Assembly: GCA_024529925.1 (NCBI GenBank)
Contig: JAFEUB010000065.1
Coordinates: 1,736,001-1,800,000 of the forward strand
DNA length: 64,000 bases
Origin: Ophthalmolycus amberensis
Lineage: Eukaryota; Chordata; Actinopteri; Perciformes; Zoarcidae
Direction: 5' to 3'
The notes below the pieces were generated by a model, which saw only the letters and a program-made list of their open reading frames with translations, was not told the origin of the DNA and did no database searches. How positions within the stretch are numbered: position 1 is the stretch's first letter; each line of letters starts with the position of its first letter. Of the stretch, positions 60,620 to 64,000 are shown in pieces. Both the position numbers and the translations under genes were made by a program.

Positions 60620-61544
60620 ATTTGAAAGTTTACTTTTAGCAAATAACTCAATCGTACTGAACGTTTGTCCATGGCTGTTGTCATGACACATATGTCATAC
60701 TGTCTAAGTGTTGGAAATGCTCATACAGCCTGTCAAAAACAGTCCAAGGAAAACATTAGGACCGTTATTACGAAAACTGTGGCCCAGATATAACCCCGCC
60801 CACTTCTCTGCTTTTTGTTTTTGTGGTTATCAAAGACACCAACACTATGTTTTTCATCATTAGAAAATGTCTTGAAACCAGTCAGATATCAGGTGAAAGC
60901 TTTTATGGTTGTATGCAAATATATTATTTTTGCTTTTAACATCAGGTATTGCTTTTCTACATTTGCTAGAATTCAGTTTAATGAGTACAAATGCAAGAAC
61001 TTCTTCTGGAAATGTATGTGTATATTGATTGAAACTAGATCACCCTCTTCTGAAAGTCAATTTCAAACAACAAGGTTGTTTATTCAGATGTTAAATCAAA
61101 CATGTTACTTAATGCAATTTGACAAGTTAGAGACGTGGCTCCTGCGTTAACACTTCACCGCGTGGCGGATGGAGTTCCAGCCGACAGTCATTGTAGAGTA
61201 ACAACACATCAATACATCTCTACAAGTCTCTGCTGGTTTGCTGTGCTTCGCTTCTTCCTGCTAAATGAAAACTGCTTAACAAGAGACGGCGAGGGTAAAA
61301 TCATGCCATTGCAAAACTGCTGAGAATAAATCATTTGAATTAATGAAGGTGTTTTTTTGCGCTTAGCAGTGGTAATGCTATAATGCCACAAACACTGAGA
61401 CAAAATGTCTGGCTGAAGCTTGTTGACATCAAGGACTCGTGCTATTGACGTTTGCACAAAGTCATATCATCCGCTCACCGTTCTGTTCTGAAGGTGCATC
61501 GTTGTGCCGTACACAATGTGGTGCTCTACATCAATGATGCTTTA

Positions 61545-61581
<37 letters not shown>

Positions 61582-63716
61582 CTTTGATTTGTTTTTAAAA
61601 ATATTACCAATGCCTTGTGCTTAACTGTCAAATGTTACACTATGGGAAGCATTGAGAATATGAAGTGATATACTCAGCATAAGGGAACTCAGTAATCATA
61701 GTAATTGTATAGTAAATCAATAGGAACTACTAAAGTCAGTCACCTATAGACATCTTTAGTCAAACAAAAAAGGGCACAAGATGTATCATAAAGTGCAAAT
61801 TAAATTAGTTCCAACATACACATTGACATTCTTATTGCCTGTAGATATTGTTGGCAAAAAGTAAATAGATAGAAAGTTGGGGCACAATTGGGGCGTAGCA
61901 TTTTGGCAGGGGAGGAAAAAAAGATGGTGCTCGAAAGATGAGAGGCACTTATAAGGGTGTACTGTTCACCAATTGTTCATGGCCCAGGCATAGGTTTTAA
62001 AGTTGAAAAGGGTGGTTGTAAAAAGCCAATACCATGAAATTTGGGTGGGATCAAAACACTGAAACGTCATCAGATGGTGTGGTATTCACATGACTGAGGA
62101 GACCACCCAGCACAGTTACTTCCACATGTACATGCCTTATACTGTCAAATATAAAAGGTGCACCATATTATTGATGCATTCCCCCCCCCCCCCCCCCCGC
62201 TACACTAAAGATCTGCACTAGCCACAATTGTCTACTTACAGTACAGATGTTTTACTGCTAAAAAGTTGGACGCACTTTTGAAGACAAGACTAAGACCTTC
62301 TTGAATAAAAAAAAAATGACACTGTGATTTAAAAGAAGGTATAAAAACCACAGATCTAATGTTGCAGAATGGCTCTTGTTCATATCGGATTGTATCTAAT
62401 ATTAATGCACAAACAGGAGCCAAACCTCCAAAATGACATATGTAGATAAAAGAGACTATGCAGATGTTTATCTTTCAAGCTAACTTTCACTCTGTTAAAA
62501 CATTTCGACTTTTAAAAACACATACCCAAATAGAAGAACAATTCAAATTACTCACATTCTTTTAATGGAACCAGTCAAGAAGCATAATCTTGATCAGCAG
62601 GTGGAAAAGTCCAAAAGCCTACAAGTGAGTTGACCATTGAGGCCTTTTTCTCTGACTCCTCTGGAAGTCAGCTGGAAGGTTTGAGTTTTAAAAAGCGAAT
62701 CATATCCTCTAAAAAAGTGAAATACCCCTTTAAAACCGTACATTCTTCTTGTGTGCTTTTCTATACTTGTCATACAGTCAAATGATACCACTTCTTATAA
62801 AACTAGCTTTACAATCTCATTTCGTTTTGACTCTAAGCCACAGCATCTGCAGTGCACTGTGTACAACCAAGAAAATATTAGCATGTCATCTGCAAAGAGG
62901 ATGAAAATATATACGCACTGAACTCAGTTCCTGCTTAGGTGAACACAATGGTGAAAAGTGTCAAGTTTAAGCAATAAAGCACCGAGTAGCAATGTATAAT
63001 ATATCAGACCAAAGAGAAGTAAAGCAAGGGCTTGATCATTGACATCATTGTATACATTTAAACCATACCAGAAGTTCAGATACCAATCCCTGTGCACACA
63101 CTCCTCTGGCTTTCAGAGACAACAGAGTAATCAATCGCGGTCTCATTTAGGGCCGCTGAAAATATTTCTTGGTCTTCTACCAAAACTTGAAAAGGAAATA
63201 CAATCACCAACAACATAACATGACGATCTGATAATTCTGCATACCCTTTGGGGCACCCTTATATGGGGACAGATGTGCTGGTTGCCCCCACCAGACAGTG
63301 GCCCAGGTCTAAGTGGCAGGAATGCTGATTTAGAATATCTGTCACAAATGTACTAATGTGTACTACTCTGAGATGCTTGATCAATACCAACCTGTCCACA
63401 TAATGGCAGACAGAAGAACAATGCTCCCTGCTTTAAATATATTATACATTATATACATGAAAGACATGTAGGCAGAGCGGCTCAGTAGTCCAATAGAGTA
63501 TTAAGATGAAACAAACCGTCTACATCATTTTTACACGTATAAATAAATAGATGATTATCAAGTTGATCAATATTGCCTCCTTATTTTCAGCAGTCCCGCT
63601 AGTGAGGTTTATTGTGGTGTAGCAGACATGTGGTGGAGAGAGACTCTACGGCATGGTGAACTGAATACATTGTTGAGGGTTTTCCGCGGTACCTGAAGGT
63701 TGTTGGTTTCTAAGTG
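60620..63716. other. no gene recognised
   Basis: AT-rich unique sequence with (TA)n at 61554-61580 and an 18-nt C run near 62181-62198. No recognisable exon on either strand. Confidence 0.5.
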
Positions 63717-64000
63717 AAGGCTCCATGAAAAACTGAGTGCACTCTTGAGTGAAGGCTGCGTTGGAATCCGAGAAGAGATCCCATTAGAATCCGAGTAAAG
63801 GTTCCATTAGAATATCAGTAAACAGTCCCACTGGAATCTTACTGCCGGTTCCATTGTCACATGAGCAAATGTTCCATCAGGATCAACGTTTCCATGAAAT
63901 TAAATTACTGTTGGATTGAATGTTCCAGCTGAATCCTACCGGAAGTGCCTTTAAACATGTGGCATTTCCATTAGAACCTGTGCGACTGGTCCATTTTGAA
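63717..64000 (+). repeat. degenerate minisatellite, about 24-bp period, running off the edge
   Basis: Units of the form GTTCCATTAGAATCCGAGTA recur: CCCATTAGAATCCGAGTAAA, GGTTCCATTAGAATATCAGT, GTCCCACTGGAATCTTACTG, GTTCCATTGTCACATGAGCA, GTTCCATCAGGATCAACG, GTTCCAGCTGAATCCTACCG, TTTCCATTAGAACCTGTGCG. Unit length varies between about 18 and 43 bp. Confidence 0.8.

Overview
The window is nuclear DNA from a teleost fish, probably an acanthomorph. The signs are vertebrate GT-AG multi-exon genes, very abundant (CA)n microsatellites, tRNA-derived fish SINEs, LINE fragments of fish type, a fish-type hsp30 small heat-shock gene and a DUF4806-type gene remnant. The species cannot be named from the sequence. 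All exon structures below were built by hand from splice signals, reading phase and remembered family sequences; no search was run.

Layout. 1-8.9 kb shows no gene, but a candidate 5' exon of a minus-strand gene running off the left edge lies at 8.88-9.13 kb. 9.98-24.6 kb is a complete smad2 gene on the minus strand: ten coding exons encoding 481 residues, a long 3'UTR, and a non-coding first exon behind two inverted CCAAT boxes. About 1 kb away, head to head, is a b3gnt2-type glycosyltransferase on the plus strand (non-coding 5' exon near 25.5 kb, single coding exon 26.3-27.6 kb).

29-43.6 kb is a repeat-rich accessory island bracketed by two inverted copies of an hsp30-like gene. The left copy (plus strand) has lost its alpha-crystallin domain but keeps a heat-shock promoter; the right copy (minus strand) is intact. 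Between them lie LINE, SINE, MITE and hAT-like debris, two exons of an aldo/keto-reductase-like gene with a defective acceptor, an unrecognised four-exon gene with a LINE in its second intron, and, divergent from it, an unrecognised 687-residue repeat protein. That protein has 13 near-identical 21-residue units, a longer coiled-coil repeat region and a C-terminal membrane anchor. Its promoter has four CRE-type sites and its 3' region is a 288-bp tandem duplication.

43.7-64 kb is mostly intergenic sequence with microsatellites. It holds a decayed DUF4806-type gene (48.3-50.3 kb) behind a G-quadruplex-prone repeat, a common teleost dispersed repeat, an L1-like 3' end and a degenerate minisatellite at the right edge.

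The best candidates for something undescribed are the tail-anchored repeat protein at 37.5 kb, the small four-exon gene opposite it, the truncated but heat-shock-promoted hsp30 copy, and the complementary UG/CA tracts bracketing the alternative MH1 exon of smad2.
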